A stretch of DNA of 64,000 nt from Rosa chinensis (lineage: Eukaryota; Streptophyta; Magnoliopsida; Rosales; Rosaceae), in NCBI RefSeq assembly GCF_002994745.2, contig NC_037093.1, positions 22,517,555 through 22,581,554 on the forward strand, in the 5' to 3' direction. The notes under the pieces are model-generated. The model ran no database searches, was not told where the DNA came from, and worked only from the letters and a program-made list of their open reading frames with translations. The translations under genes were made by a program, and so were the position numbers. Of the stretch, positions 12,399 to 23,638 are shown in pieces. Within the stretch, counting starts at the first letter, position 1; each line of letters starts with the position of its first letter.

Positions 12399-13616
12399 CT
12401 ATAAAGTACAGAATCAACCAAAAGTTGAATTTCACCAGAAGAAGATGCAAGACCAGCATCCACAATGCCCTATAAACACAGTACTCGCGAACAAGCTCAT
12501 CAAGCAGGGTAACATCAACTCTCATTCTACATATTTCGTTCTGCAGTAGGAAAGTACAAATAATTAATACTAATGAATTAAAAATCTTGCAAGCTTAAAA
12601 AGAAATTCTGTTTAAAATTAATGCGATTGTCCATGAGGTTGGGGAAAAAAGATTCTCTGTATCATCAGTACAAGTTCTTCCACCCCTTTTCTGACCAATC
12701 TTAATCACTACTGTTTATATAGCCTCTTTTTTGACATAAAAAACTCTAACAGTATGTTGTTTTTTCATTTACACTTACAAATATATCTCAGATCAAATTA
12801 AGATGCCTCAAATGACCAATTTACCTATAAGTTATGAACTTGACGATACAAAAAACAAATCCAAACATATAAGCACTTAAAAAAAAGAATAAGAAAATGT
12901 TTGATCAGTAATTAATAAGTGACCTGAAAAGCCTGAAACAAATCACCCTTAGCAAATCTCAAACTATCTACTGCTCCCTGCCTTGTAAGTTCTACAGCGT
13001 GTGCTAGAGCTTGTATGTCCACCTGGTTTTCCAAACCAAACACAAAAATATGTTAAGACATGCTTGGCATCCAAATGACAGTTTTACTTGTTCATTGTCT
13101 AACACATGAAATAAGGAACATCTCTGTGATCCATGCATCACCCGCAAATGTTGAACTATTTTACCTCCTGTAACATCTAGGGACAAGTGTGCATGTTTTA
13201 GAAGTCTCATCTCATCAAAAGGAGGTGCTTCAGACAGGCTCTCTTGGGGAATTGCTGGGGGGTCACGCTCCTCTAGAAGCAACCTCGTCTTAAGGTCTGA
13301 AATGGGTGATGAAATTCCTTGACGAAGACAAAAGCCCTTGTGTATGCTGCACAAGACACTGATAACTTATACACACACACACACACACACAAAAAAAAAC
13401 AGAGAACATAGTTCCTGTGCCTTGTACACAAACAAACACTCCCTCACACCCTAAAGGACATTAATAATAACTGTAAGCAACTACTCCAAAGTCAAAGAGG
13501 TCATACCTTATTAAATATATCAAAGTCATTGAGAAAACTGGATCATAGGCATGTAAATGGGCTCTTAAGACAGTGGCAACCAATCCAGCAATTTCAAACC
13601 TCCTCCTTTCGGACCA
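12399..13616 (-). pseudogene. Captured LisH/CTLH-type gene fragment inside CACTA
   Basis: Four minus-strand blocks have splice-like borders and join in one protein frame: 13616-13507 (FEIAGLVATVLRAHLHAYD), 13346-13211 (PISDLKTRLLLEERDPP), 13022-12924 (ALAHAVELTRQGAVDSLRF) and 12540-12399 (LLDELVREYCVYR then a segment in the next frame). From memory this is a plant CTLH/LisH-domain protein (Ran-binding-in-MTOC, GID-complex-like); the family name needs a search. Damage: the donor after 13211 reads AT instead of GT, and one G is missing near 12480. Introns are retained, so the capture was from genomic DNA. Confidence 0.7.
13371..13399. repeat. (AC)n microsatellite with A tail
   Basis: About ten AC units followed by a run of A, within an intron of the captured gene fragment. 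Confidence 0.85.
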
Positions 13617-14039
13617 CTAAAACACATCAAGCAAAAAAAAAAAATCCTTTCAGCACAATTTACAGTAATGGTATAAATATGAATATAACAAAGCTTAATT
13701 TGGCTTAGTGCTAAAAGCTTCAACCCAGTCATATCTAAAACGTTCACACACGTGGTGATAGGTTTACCATACTTCTTCGATGCAGAGGGCTGCAACCAAA
13801 TGCACATATCAGAAAATGACTTGAGAAACTTCAGACTCCAAGATCTAATACTAACCAAAATAACCAAGCAGAGTTTTGTTGGGCTAATGCAAGCAGTACA
13901 CTACCAAAAAAGAAACATGACGGCAATATAACGACAGACGACCCATGTTGATGTTAATGTGTGACTTCTTATTTGGAGAATTGCATAAGAAAGAACAATA
14001 TAAGAATGAAAGAAAGAGAGCAAAGTATAAGAAGAGAAC

Positions 14040-14161
14040 CTTCAGGAAAGCAAGCTCCTTCAATCCCATTTCAACTGCAATCATACTATCAATGTTTCCT
14101 TCTCCAGTTAAATCATTCAAGTCCTGAACTAGTTTGTTTCTCTTGTCAGGATCATCATCAC
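14040..14161 (-). pseudogene. Second candidate captured exon inside CACTA
   Basis: Minus-strand block bordered by TTGAACAG at the acceptor side and AAG|GTTCTC at the donor side, encoding about 40 residues including [17 protein letters not shown] and [12 protein letters not shown] do not recognise the family. It lies upstream of the CTLH exons in the same orientation and may be an earlier exon of the same gene or a piece of another. The region 14200-14680 on the same strand has further open stretches with no identified domain. Confidence 0.4.
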
Positions 14162-15564
14162 CTGTTCAATTCACGAAGTATTAAACCCTGGCTTAACTAA
14201 TCCTATCACTACAGAAGAACCTGTTTTGCCAACAAGATCGACACCAAAGTAAACAGCATCACCCAGATTAGAATCAAAACCAAATTCAATTGAAGAGCGG
14301 ACCTTTTTGGAGTGGTGGATGATATGAGATGTGTAAGACATATTTGGAGCCAAACTGATGAACTAACCAAAACCCAACAAAACCTTATAATAATTATTAC
14401 CAAAAGTTAGATTTGGTGAGGACGGTGGATGATATGGGTGAAGAACGGCATCGCGGAGGCGTCTAGGGTAGGCGGTGAGGTCGGTGGTTTGCGGAGAGAT
14501 AACGGCGACAGCACTGCAAAGAGGATGAGAGGGTTTAGGCTTGGCATCTGCGGAAGAGTAGATGAAAACAAAATTAAACCTCCAAGATCTCATCCACATA
14601 ATTAAGCAATATAAATCGAGCCACTGACATACCCATCTAATTCTGATTTGGATGAGAAGAAAGCCACCGCCAGTCAAGACTCTTAGATCGGATCCTCGTT
14701 AACGGCAACGGAGAAAGCTCACAGATCCTGGTGAAAGCAAACCAACGGGGAATCATGAAGAAACAATTGTTACCCAGCACCAAAGCTCACAGATCTGGCA
14801 AGAAGAAAACCGTATAGACAGATCGAGAAGGAGAGAGAATACTCGTCTGTGGTGATTGAATTCGATGAGGAAGAGATGCAGAGAGAGAGAGAGAGACCTA
14901 CGAAAAAATAGAGGCCAGAGTGGGAATTTGTGTGCAGAAAAACAAGTGGGAAGTTTAACTTTTGGCAAAGAAAAATCGGCGGGAGTGCAAGTCGGGGAGG
15001 GGGAAGTGAAATTTCGGGAGGGAATCGAAAACGCCAAGTTCTGCAGCTCCGCCTTTTTTATTGAAATTTTGGAGCCCAATCTTAGGACACAACAAAAATG
15101 GTTTACGTGTCGTTAAAAACTGTCCACCCACTAAAAAAATTTCAATTTGAAGTTGTGTGTCCTTAAAAACCTTCAAGGACTCCACATAAATTATGTGTCC
15201 TTGTTTGGTGTCCTTGTATGTATTTTTTCTAGTAGTGAACACTGCCAAAGTAAATGAAATAAAATGGTCTCTCTGCAATGTTATTTACTATTTTCCACAA
15301 AATTTGTCTGACATCAAAATGAGGCCAAATAGTTTTTTCCTCAATGAATTAGCTAAATCATAGGAAACTCTTACAGCTCCACTGTAGCTTTCTTCTTTCC
15401 ATTTTTGTATATATCTTATACATAGACATGATGCTCATTATGCACTTTACTACAGGTGGGAGTTCAGACATCCCAAAAATAATTTTTTCCCACACTAACA
15501 CTGAGTTGTGGTCATGGGAAACCTTCATTGAAGACATTGCTTCATGGACTGGTGATACAACTCT

Positions 15565-15807
15565 TGTTGACGTGTGAGTCATTATGTTGACATGTCAGTC
15601 ATTATTAGTTGACGCGTGAGTCATTTAGAGAATATGTGTACTCAGTAGTTTCCTTATAGGAATTAATTTCCTATACTAGATCGTACTAATGTGTAGTACA
15701 AAAATAGTACAACAGAGTTTTGTATATATATCCCTTACACAATTGTGAATCATATAGAAGAATTCTCACTCACAAATATTTTCTCTTTTTCCATCTCAAT
15801 ATTTGAC
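15565..15807 (+). repeat. 5' LTR of the plus-strand copia element
   Basis: About 243 bp beginning TGTTGACGTGTGAG. The first 95 bp match 21114-21208 with only a few differences (for example GTTGACGCG against GTTTACGCA). The right border is set by the primer site; the expected terminal CA is not clear, so the end is uncertain by a few bases. A TATA-like TTGTATATATA lies near 15720. Confidence 0.8.
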
Positions 15808-16039
15808 TTGGTATCAGAGCAAAGATCCGAGAGGACTTTGTCTCTTTGTTTTTTCCTTCATTCTTCTTTCCTCACACTCTGGGGAAAGATTGTTCCTTCC
15901 TCGAATTCGAGGGTTAGGATTGTTTTCTAGTTTTTAGAAGGTTTACTGCAATTTCTTGACTAGTCGATCAATCCCTCTCGACTTGTCAACTTACCTTCTA
16001 TCTCAATTCCGCTGCACGATTGTTTCTGTTGGTATTCCA

Positions 16040-17167
16040 ATGGCTGGCCCTGATACTCCACTTCTAGAAGGAGGGAATACCAGCAATTCCAGTATTCAGA
16101 AAGTTGAAGTTTTCGTTCAAAATCCGGATTCTTCCTCAGGTTCATTCGGAGGAGAAAAATTGAATGGACCTGGGAATTACAAAACATGGAAGAAGATGAT
16201 TTCAGCCCACCTTCGTGGAATCCACAAGACGGGTCATGTCACCTGTACCATTAAGGCGCCGACTAATGATCAGAGTGAAGAATATGTCAAGTGGGAAGAT
16301 GCTGATGGACTTGTACTGTCAATTCTGTACAAGGCCATGACTGATGAGGTACTCCAATTGATCATTGGATGTGATACGGCTGCAGAAGTTTGGAAGACGC
16401 TCAATGATCTCTATCTAAATGAATCTGACTTCTCTCAGATCTATGAGTTGTTGTGCAAGGCAACAAGGATGAAGCAGGATGGACAAGCGGTTTCAGTGTT
16501 CTACACTCAGCTGAAGAACATTTGGGTTGAGATTGATCAGCGGCGACCAAACAAATTGAAGGATGCTGAGGATATAGCCTGGTATGTTAAGGAGAAGGAG
16601 TTAGAACGTGTGCACCAGTTTCTCAGTGGATTAGATGCTAGACATGACAATGCCGAGGGAGAGCTGCTACGTCGACAAGAGTCTCCTTCCCTTATTGAGG
16701 CGTTTAACTACATTCGTAAGGATGAGTCTCAGCAGGATAGCACAAAGGGAGTTATTTCTGAAATCTCTAGCCTGATAGTCCAAGCTAAGCCTTCACGGGC
16801 TCAAGGTCCACCTCTTGGCTTCACTGCACCACCTTCAGGACTTCGTCCCATGACTCAGGCTCCTTCATTAGTAGCCAATTCTGGGTTGGTATGTCAGCAT
16901 TGCAATCTACCTGGACATGCCAAGGAGACTTGCTATAAGTTGGTTGGGTATCTAGCTGGATATTTCAGCAAGCCTAAGCCAACAGGACCTCGAGGGAAAG
17001 GAAAGGCAGTTGTCCATCTAGTTCAAAATTTGGAGTACCTTGGTATTGCAGGGAAAGATCATACCACAGGCAGAGTTGACAATCCTTCAGTATCAATGGT
17101 TGGTAGAGGTACTGGTAAGATTGATATGGCTTTAAAAGTTTCAAACTTTGTAGGTTCAGATACTTAG
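16040..17167 (+). pseudogene. Copia gag
   Basis: Capsid/nucleocapsid part of the polyprotein, forming the virus-like particle and binding RNA. The ATG at 16040 fits best because it opens the gag-like segment (MAGPDTPLLEGG); upstream in-frame sequence has no ATG. It has a UBN2/retrotrans_gag-like region with Leu-rich helices (about 16170-16740) and a CCHC zinc knuckle CQHCNLPGHAKETC at about 16893-16935. It ends at TAG 17165-17167, where the next in-frame codons (IDSGASDHM) are the protease active site. The stop probably replaced a Trp codon in a single gag-pol frame. Confidence 0.88.
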
Positions 17168-18643
17168 ATTGATTCTGGTGCTTCTGATCATATGACCTAT
17201 GATAGGAAATACTTCATTAGTTTCTCCACTCCTAGTGTGTCACATGTTATAAATGCCAATGGTGAGTCCTTCCCTATCCTAGGCGTTGGGTCCATAAGAG
17301 TCACACCCACCTTAGTTTTACATGATGTCTTATATGTGCCTGACTTGTCTCATCATCTAATCTCGGTTCCCCAGCTCAATACTCAATCCATGTGCTCTGT
17401 AACATTCTTTCCTATGTATGTTCTTTTTCAGGATCTTCTGACCAGAGAGGTAATCGGCAGGGGGTATCTGAGGGGAAGATTGTTTCATCTGGACCAAGCA
17501 TATGCCAGGGAGAAGCCAAGGAATACTGCATCAATCGCTTTGACTTTGAATTCTAGAGAATTGAATGAAGTGTGGTTATGGCATAGACGCTTAAGGCATC
17601 CTTCTTTCAATGTAATGCATAAAACTATGCCCTCTTTATTTGTTGGCATTAATGAGTCTTCCTTACACTGTGAAACTTGTGTTTTGGCAAAAAGCCATCG
17701 AGTCAGTTACCCATTGAGTCTTTCCAATAAAAGTTTCATTCCCTTTGAAATTATTCACTCTGATGTGTGGGACCTTCCAAAGAACCCACTATTTCTGGAA
17801 TGCGTTATTTTGTTCTATTTATTGATGATTGTTCTCGATTGTCATGGGTTGCATTGCTTAGGTCTAAGGATGCTGTATTTCCTGCATTTCAAAAAATGAT
17901 TCAAACACAATTTAATGGCCTTATCGAAGTTTTTCGTTCTGATAATAGGGGGAGTTTGTCAATAGTGTTTTCCAGGAGCACTTTCAAGAACAAGGCATAA
18001 TTCATCAGACTACTTGTCCCCACACACCAGAAAAAAATGGTGTGTCAGAGCGTAAAAACCGTCATCTCTTAGACATAGCCCGAGCATTATTATTTGGTGC
18101 TCATATGCCCAAGTATCTATAGGGTGAAGCGGTCCAAACTGCATCCCACCTCATTAATTGTCTTCCTTCTAGTGTCCTTCAGGGGAGTATTCCCTTGAAG
18201 TCTTGTCAACCCATGTCTCTATTCCTTCATTCCATAACCTACCTGCCCGAGTCTTTGGATGTGTTGCCTTTGTCCATATACCAAAAAACCAGAGGTCAAA
18301 GTTGGATACCCGGGCTCTGAAGTGTGTCTTTGTAGGCTATGGTTCTCATCAGAAAGGATATAAGTGTTATCACCCACCTACACGGAAGTTCTACATCACC
18401 ATGGACATGTCTTTCTATGAAGACATATGCTATTTCTCCCCCACCAACAACTCTCTTCAGGGGGGGAATGAATTTTTTGAAGAGATGTATGCTGGTGGAG
18501 CATTGAAGAAGAATCAAGATGCAGAAGAAGAAGCAGAAGAAGCAAGCACTATTGAAATTCCAGAGTCGACAAGGGGAGTTGACATGTCAATCCCTAGACT
18601 TGAAGTCGTTAATAACCGTCGACAGGGGGAGTTGACCTGTTAG
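17168..18643 (+). pseudogene. Copia protease and integrase
   Basis: Protease active-site motif DSGASDHM directly after the stop. The gag-pre-integrase zinc region (HRRLRHPSF, CETCVLAKSH) follows at about 17580-17700, then the DDE integrase core (FIDDCSRLSWV near 17820). The frame shifts near 17775 and again near 18000, and the stretch with QTTCPHTPEKNGVSERK (about 18008-18055) carries the third acidic residue. A TAG replaces a codon at about 18119. The C-terminal chromatin-side region is readable to 18643. Confidence 0.88.
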
Positions 18644-19080
18644 TCAAAGAAATCTTACAGTCAACTAGTCAAGCAATCGACCTATCAAAAAAAGGGGGAG
18701 TTGAAATGTCAATCCCCAGACTAGAAGACATCGATGTCGACATCGACCAATCAACTTCTGAAGCTAAAGAAGATTCTATACAGGCTTTCCCCTTACCTGA
18801 TACTCCACCCCCTAATGCTGAAATCTCTGGTCAAGAAGCTCCAACTCAAGTATGTCCAGTATCTTCATCTGGTAATCCAGTAGAGTCTGTCTCTTCTACA
18901 TAAGTGTTACCTAGTAGAACTACCCGTGGTCAACCAGCTAAAAGGTATGAACATTCCATAACTGCTAAAGCCAAATATCCAGTAGCTAACTTTGTGTCAC
19001 ACCATAGGTTATCCAAACCTTCTGCATCATTTGTGAATCAAATATCCTCTGTATCTGCACCTAACAAAGTGTAGGAGGCT
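18644..19080 (+). other. Copia pol hinge region
   Basis: Linker between integrase and reverse transcriptase, with stops at 18640 and 18901. A short phrase is repeated on either side of the first stop (MSIPRLE at about 18590 and 18706, each followed by acidic residues), suggesting a small internal duplication. Low-complexity and probably not structured. Confidence 0.6.
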
Positions 19081-19355
19081 ATGGGAGACCCAAAGTGGGC
19101 CAAGGCAATGGAGGAAGAAATGGAGGCATTAGAGAAGAATCACACCTGGGAACTTGTACCACTACCCAGTGGAAAAAAGCCAGTTGGATGTACGTGGGTC
19201 TTCACTGTGAAACATAATGCAGATGGCACAATAAGCAGGTATAAGGCAAGGTTGGTGGCTAAAGGATTTACTCAGACATACGGGATTGACTATGATGAGA
19301 CTTTTGCTCCAGTAGCCAAGATGAATACTATTCGAGTATTATTGTCACTGGCAGC

Positions 19356-19862
19356 TGTACCTACATGTGCTAGAACGAGCATAATTAGCTATAATGAGCC
19401 ACGCTCATTGTATCGCCGGAGGTACCGAATCTCACCAAGGGGATGACCTACGAGGTCACGGCCAGGCGGGCTACCGCTCGAGCCCCGGACAGCCCCCAGA
19501 TCACCGCTGACGCGCCGCCACGCGCCGCGTCAAGATAGCATCAGAAGCCCCTGACGCTGGGAATCGAAGCACATCAGTCCCACATCGGAAACAAGAAGAA
19601 GATCAACCCCTTCCTCGCCTATAAAAGGTTCTCTCCTCTCTCCTCATTAATTACGCAATTACTACTCATTTATTGTTATGCTGCGCATATACAGTGACTG
19701 ACTTAGGCATCGGAGAAGTGAAGACCGCCCAACGCTGTCTCCCTCTGACGCCCTGTCTATCGTATTGCAGTAACAGGAATCACCCAATCCTAGGAGTAGC
19801 GGTCCGCCCACCGGACCCGCGTTAAGCAAGGAATCGGCTACCGCCAGACTTGAGCATTAACA
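19356..19862 (+). repeat. Solo LTR of the gypsy family seen at 53-58 kb
   Basis: 507 bp, starts TGTACCTACATG and ends CATTAACA, flanked by GCAGC at 19351-19355 and 19863-19867. Along its length it matches 53375-53872 and the inverted LTR 57338-57847, including the promoter block CCTATAAAAGGTTCTCTCC at about 19618. A TG...CA border with a perfect 5-bp duplication and no interior is the signature of a solo LTR left by LTR-LTR recombination. It lies in the reverse transcriptase of the copia element, so it is younger than that element. Confidence 0.93.
19617..19632 (+). promoter_or_regulatory. TATA box of gypsy-family LTR
   Basis: CCTATAAAAGGTTCTCTC is kept in the three LTRs of this family (about 19618, 53638, and inverted near 57575), followed by a CT-rich initiator-like stretch. 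It is most likely the retrotransposon core promoter. Confidence 0.7.
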
Positions 19863-21113
19863 GCAGCAAACCTGAATTGGCCACAAAATCAGTTTGATGT
19901 TAAGAATGCTTTCTTCATGGAGAGCTAACTGAAGAAGTTTACATGAACTTACCTCCTGGTTATATACCTGACATACTAGGTGATATTGTGTGCAGGTTGA
20001 AGAAGTCCCTTTATGGACTGAAACAGTCACCCTGTGCATGGTTTGGCAGGTTTACTCAATCCATGAGACGCTTTGGATATAAGCAGAGCAATTCTGATCA
20101 CACCTTGTTCCTGAAACACCAAAAGGGGAAGGTGACTGTGCTAATCATATATGTAGATGATATGGTGATTACAGGGAATGATCTAGCAGAAATTGAAAGC
20201 CTTGAGAAGAAGTTATCATCCGAATTTGAGATAAAGAATCTAGGTGACTTAAAGTATTTCTTGGGGATAGAGGTCGCTAGGGGGAGAGATGGTATCTTCT
20301 TATGTTAGAGAAAGTATGTGTTGGACCTCTTGGCAGAAACAGGCATGTTAGATTGTTGCCCAATTGATACTCCAATTGAGCAAAACCACAAACTGGCAGA
20401 ATACCCAGATTAAGTTCCAACTGACAAACCTCGGTACCAAAGGTTAGTGGGACGTCTGATTTACTTATCACATACTAGACTTGATGTAGCCTATGCAGTT
20501 AGTGTTGTGAGTCAGTTTATGCATAATCCAAGTGAAAGACACATGGATGCTGTAGTGAGGATCTTGAGGTATTTAAAGTTTGCACCAAGAAAAGGTTTAA
20601 TGTTCTCAAAACATCAACACCTTGATGTTAGTGGGTATACAGATGCTGATTGGGCTAGTTGTATCACCGACCGGAAGTCTACATCTGGCTATTTTACCTT
20701 TGTGGGAGGAAACCTTGTTACCTGGAGGAGTAAGAAACAGAAGGTTGTTGCAAGGTCAAGTGTTGAAGCTGAATATCGAGGAATGGCACATGGAGTGTGT
20801 GAACTCCTATGGTTACGTAATCTTCTCCGAGATTTGGGTTTTAAGCCTAAGTCAGCTATGCAGCTGTATTGTGACAACAAAGCTGTAATTGAAATCTCTC
20901 AGAATCCTGTGCAACATGATAGAACAAAGCATGTGGAAGTTGATCGACACTTCATTAAGGAAAAGCTGGACGCAAAGTTGATTACCCTTTCTTTTGTTCC
21001 TACTGAGGAACAATTAGTAGATATACTCACCAAACCTGTATCTAGCAAGTTGTTCTATGACTCACTAGACAAGTTGGGTCTTCGTGATGTTTATGCCCCA
21101 AATTGAGGGGGAG

Positions 21114-21208
21114 TGTTGACGTGTGAGTCATTATGTTGACATGTCAGTCATTATTAGTTTACGCATGAGTCATTTAGAGAATATGTGTATTCAATAGTTT
21201 CCTTATAG
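21114..21208 (+). repeat. Truncated 3' LTR of plus-strand copia
   Basis: The first 95 bp of the LTR, up to TTCCTTATAG, then an abrupt switch to beta-galactosidase exon sequence (CAGTTGAACATAAG at 21211). A deletion removed about 150 bp of LTR and some of the exon beyond it. Confidence 0.85.
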
Positions 21209-23638
21209 TACAGTTGAACATAAGGAACTAGAGACTCCAGTGATTATCTATGGTACACCACTAGGTGAGATTAAGTAACTGAACTTCTTTTTCCATTCAA
21301 TGTATCTGCGAAAAATGTATATCCAGTTATATAAGCTAATTTTCCAGAACTTGATGTTTTAGTGTCGACATAAGTCAATCTGAATCATTTCTGCGTGGAG
21401 GTAAGCATCTAATTCTCACCATGCAGTCTGCTGGGAACGCTATGCATGTCTTTATCAATGACCAGCTCTCAGGTATGTAAATTGTTTATATACTTGTGTT
21501 TTGAGATATTATACCAGCTACTTTTGATTTGGTAGGTAAATAGTCTCCTGGGTCTACTTAAAAAACTATGCCCCTATATCTAAATTAAATGTCAGTGATG
21601 TTCTGTAATGATAGGATCAACTTATGGGACTCTGCAAGACCAGATATTCACTTTTACAGGAGATGTAAACATGCATGCTGGTGTGAATAAAATTTCACTT
21701 CCAAGTGTAGCTGTTGGATTACCGGTTAGTTCTTTGATTTGCATTTTTCACTAACTTTCAACATTTGATATACCAATACAAATTTCGTGTTGATAACTTG
21801 ATATTATACTGCAGGTCCCTATAATTGACTTGGTCAATTTGGTAAAGTTTGTACTCGAGTAAATTACATGGCTTAAAAATAAGTAATCAATGTAATAAAA
21901 AACTTCTTTTGGTGTCTTTATATAAATAACTAAATCAGGATCTGGATATGGGATTTGGAAGACTATATGAATATATAGGTTCACTTTTGTGATGTAAAGT
22001 AAAGTGGAGGATACGCTAGGGAGCATGTAGACCAAATATGCTTTTGTGATTTGAATTAGAATTTTCGATATTCATACGGAGATGTGGCTACTTGACTTGG
22101 ATTGTAAGTTTTTGATTTGGTGTTTACGTTATTATACCTTCACAATGAATCCCAAACTCCCAAGTAGTCACATTCTTGGCCATATTTCATGACTTTAGTC
22201 CAATGGTAACTGAACTACTTCCTGTTGATTTTGTCACAGAACAATGGTCCTCACTTTGAGACATGGAACTTGGGAGTACTAGGACCAGTTGTTCTATAAG
22301 GAATGGATCAAGGAAGCAGAGATTTATCAGGGCAGACATGGTCATACAAGGTCTATAAAGTTTAATTTTTTTGAATTACTTGTGTACTCAAGGAATGCCT
22401 CAACTCAATTATGTTTGTATTTACAGGTTGGGCTAAAAGGAGAATTCATGAATCTCGGTTCTCCAACTTCCACCTCTGCAGTGAATTGGCCGAGGGTGTC
22501 TATAGGGACACAGAATCAATAGCCACTGACTTGGTATAAGGTATGAAATAAGAACCACAAATATTGATTAGTGCTAATAAAACATTTTCGTTCTTGTTCC
22601 TTCAGTACCAACGAGCAATTTTGGATAACAGTGCTACTTGAACCCTCAGGCCAATTTTGATGCACCTGAAGGGGATGAGCCTTTGGCTTTGGATATGGGG
22701 AGCATGGGGAAGGGTCAAGTATGGATCAATGAGGAGAGTATTGGAAGATACTGGACTATTCATGCTAATGGTGACTGTAGTGCGTGCAGTTATTCTAGTA
22801 CATTCAGGATTAACAAGTGCCAATTTGGTTGTCTCCAATCAACTCAACAATGGTGTAGAAACTTGTTTTACCACTTGATCAGAAAAAAGCATTCAGAACC
22901 TATTTACTAATTTCCCATATTCTGCTTATGTTTCAGGTATCATGTTCCTCGGTATTGGCTCAAGCCATCTCAAAATCTGTTGGTTGTTTTTGAGGAGCTT
23001 GTTGGCGATGTTTCAAAGATTGATCTTCTAAAAACATCCGTGAGGACCATCTGTGCCGAGATTTCTGAAAGTCACCCACTCGTTAGGGAATTGCACACCA
23101 AGAGCCAAGGCAAATTGAAAGAGCAAAAGAAGCCTAAACTTAGCCTAGAGTGTACAAATGGGCACTCTATTTCTGCTATTAAATTTTCAAGCTTCGGTAC
23201 TCCATCCGGAAGCTGTGGGAACTATAAGCATTGTATTTGTCACGCACCAAACTCTACCCCTGTGCTAAATAAGGTACCCTTGCACTGCTAATGTTTTGCT
23301 TCAGTTCAGGGTCAAAGTATTTCCATTTACCCAATTCAAAATCAATAAAATCTTGGGTCAAGTTTGTTCACTAAATGATGCGTATATTTTGATAGATATA
23401 AATTAGATTGGAAGTGAGCCTAGATTCAAATATATAATAAGAGGTCACATCCTTTAGTGAACAAATATTCTGAATTATAGGTTCTTACTTTTTCATGCTA
23501 TTTTTCTATCCACAGAGGTGCGTAGGTAAGCAGAAGTGTTCAGTGACCGTATCAAATGCAAACTTTGGCATGGACCCTTGCCCAAGCACAGTGAAAAAAT
23601 TATATGTGGAAGCTATTTGTGCCCCTATAACTACATGA

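Larger units (their letters stand above)
10792..15237. mobile_element. Non-autonomous CACTA (En/Spm-type) DNA transposon
   Basis: 4,446 bp with ends CACTACTAGAAAAAC on the left and TTTTTTCTAGTAGTG on the right, and a 3-bp target duplication AAC at 10789-10791 and 15238-15240. Removing it rejoins an exon of the beta-galactosidase gene in frame (Phe-Asn, then Thr-Ala-Lys). Both subterminal regions are packed with GTGTCCTT / AAGGACAC motifs in both orientations (10813-11190 and 15145-15220), as expected for transposase binding. No transposase frame is visible. The interior holds exons of a captured host gene on the minus strand. Confidence 0.93.
19081..21106 (+). pseudogene. Copia reverse transcriptase and RNase H, interrupted
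   Basis: The reverse transcriptase begins with [19 protein letters not shown] and continues to LLSLAA, where a 507-bp solo LTR (19356-19862) splits it. It resumes with NLNWPQNQFDVKNAF (a frame slip near 19925), the catalytic YVDDM at about 20149-20163, and a stop at 20306. RNase H runs from about 20447 to 21106, with DADWASCITDRKSTSGY and RSSVEAEY. It copies the element's RNA into cDNA in the particle. Not functional as it stands. Confidence 0.9.
15565..21208 (+). mobile_element. Ty1/copia LTR retrotransposon in beta-galactosidase exon 10, 3' LTR truncated
   Basis: Order on the plus strand: 5' LTR 15565-15807, initiator-Met primer site TGGTATCAGAGC at 15809-15820, gag, protease, integrase, reverse transcriptase, RNase H, polypurine tract TTGAGGGGGAG at 21103-21113, 3' LTR from 21114. 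Integrase before reverse transcriptase defines copia. The 3' LTR keeps only its first 95 bp and then joins exon sequence at about 21211, so no target duplication can be read. Several stops and frameshifts, plus a gypsy solo LTR in the reverse transcriptase, make it defective. Confidence 0.93.
7950..23638 (+). pseudogene. Beta-galactosidase (GH35) pseudogene with C-terminal lectin domain
   Basis: GH35 enzymes remove terminal beta-D-galactose from cell-wall polysaccharides in the apoplast. ATG at 7950 starts a signal peptide ([14 protein letters not shown]). Exons read by splice sites: 7950-8120, 8208-8303, 8410-8522, 8631-8697, 8781-8873, 9024-9174, 9276-9457, 9564-9677, 10636-10791 plus 15241-15249, 15456-15564 plus 21211-21264, 21363-21472, 21615-21724, 22240-22350, 22427-22540, about 22641-22852, 22937-23273, 23516-23638. 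Motifs present: [33 protein letters not shown] (acid/base Glu), WTEA (nucleophile Glu), KGQVWIN. The C-terminal SUEL-type galactose-binding lectin domain runs from CTNGHSI to VEAICAP. Broken by a 7-bp duplication giving TGA at 9078, rearranged exon 7, a shifted exon 10 (TAA 15480), TAA at 22297, TAG at 22520, and CACTA and copia insertions. Intact relatives are about 840 residues. Confidence 0.93.
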
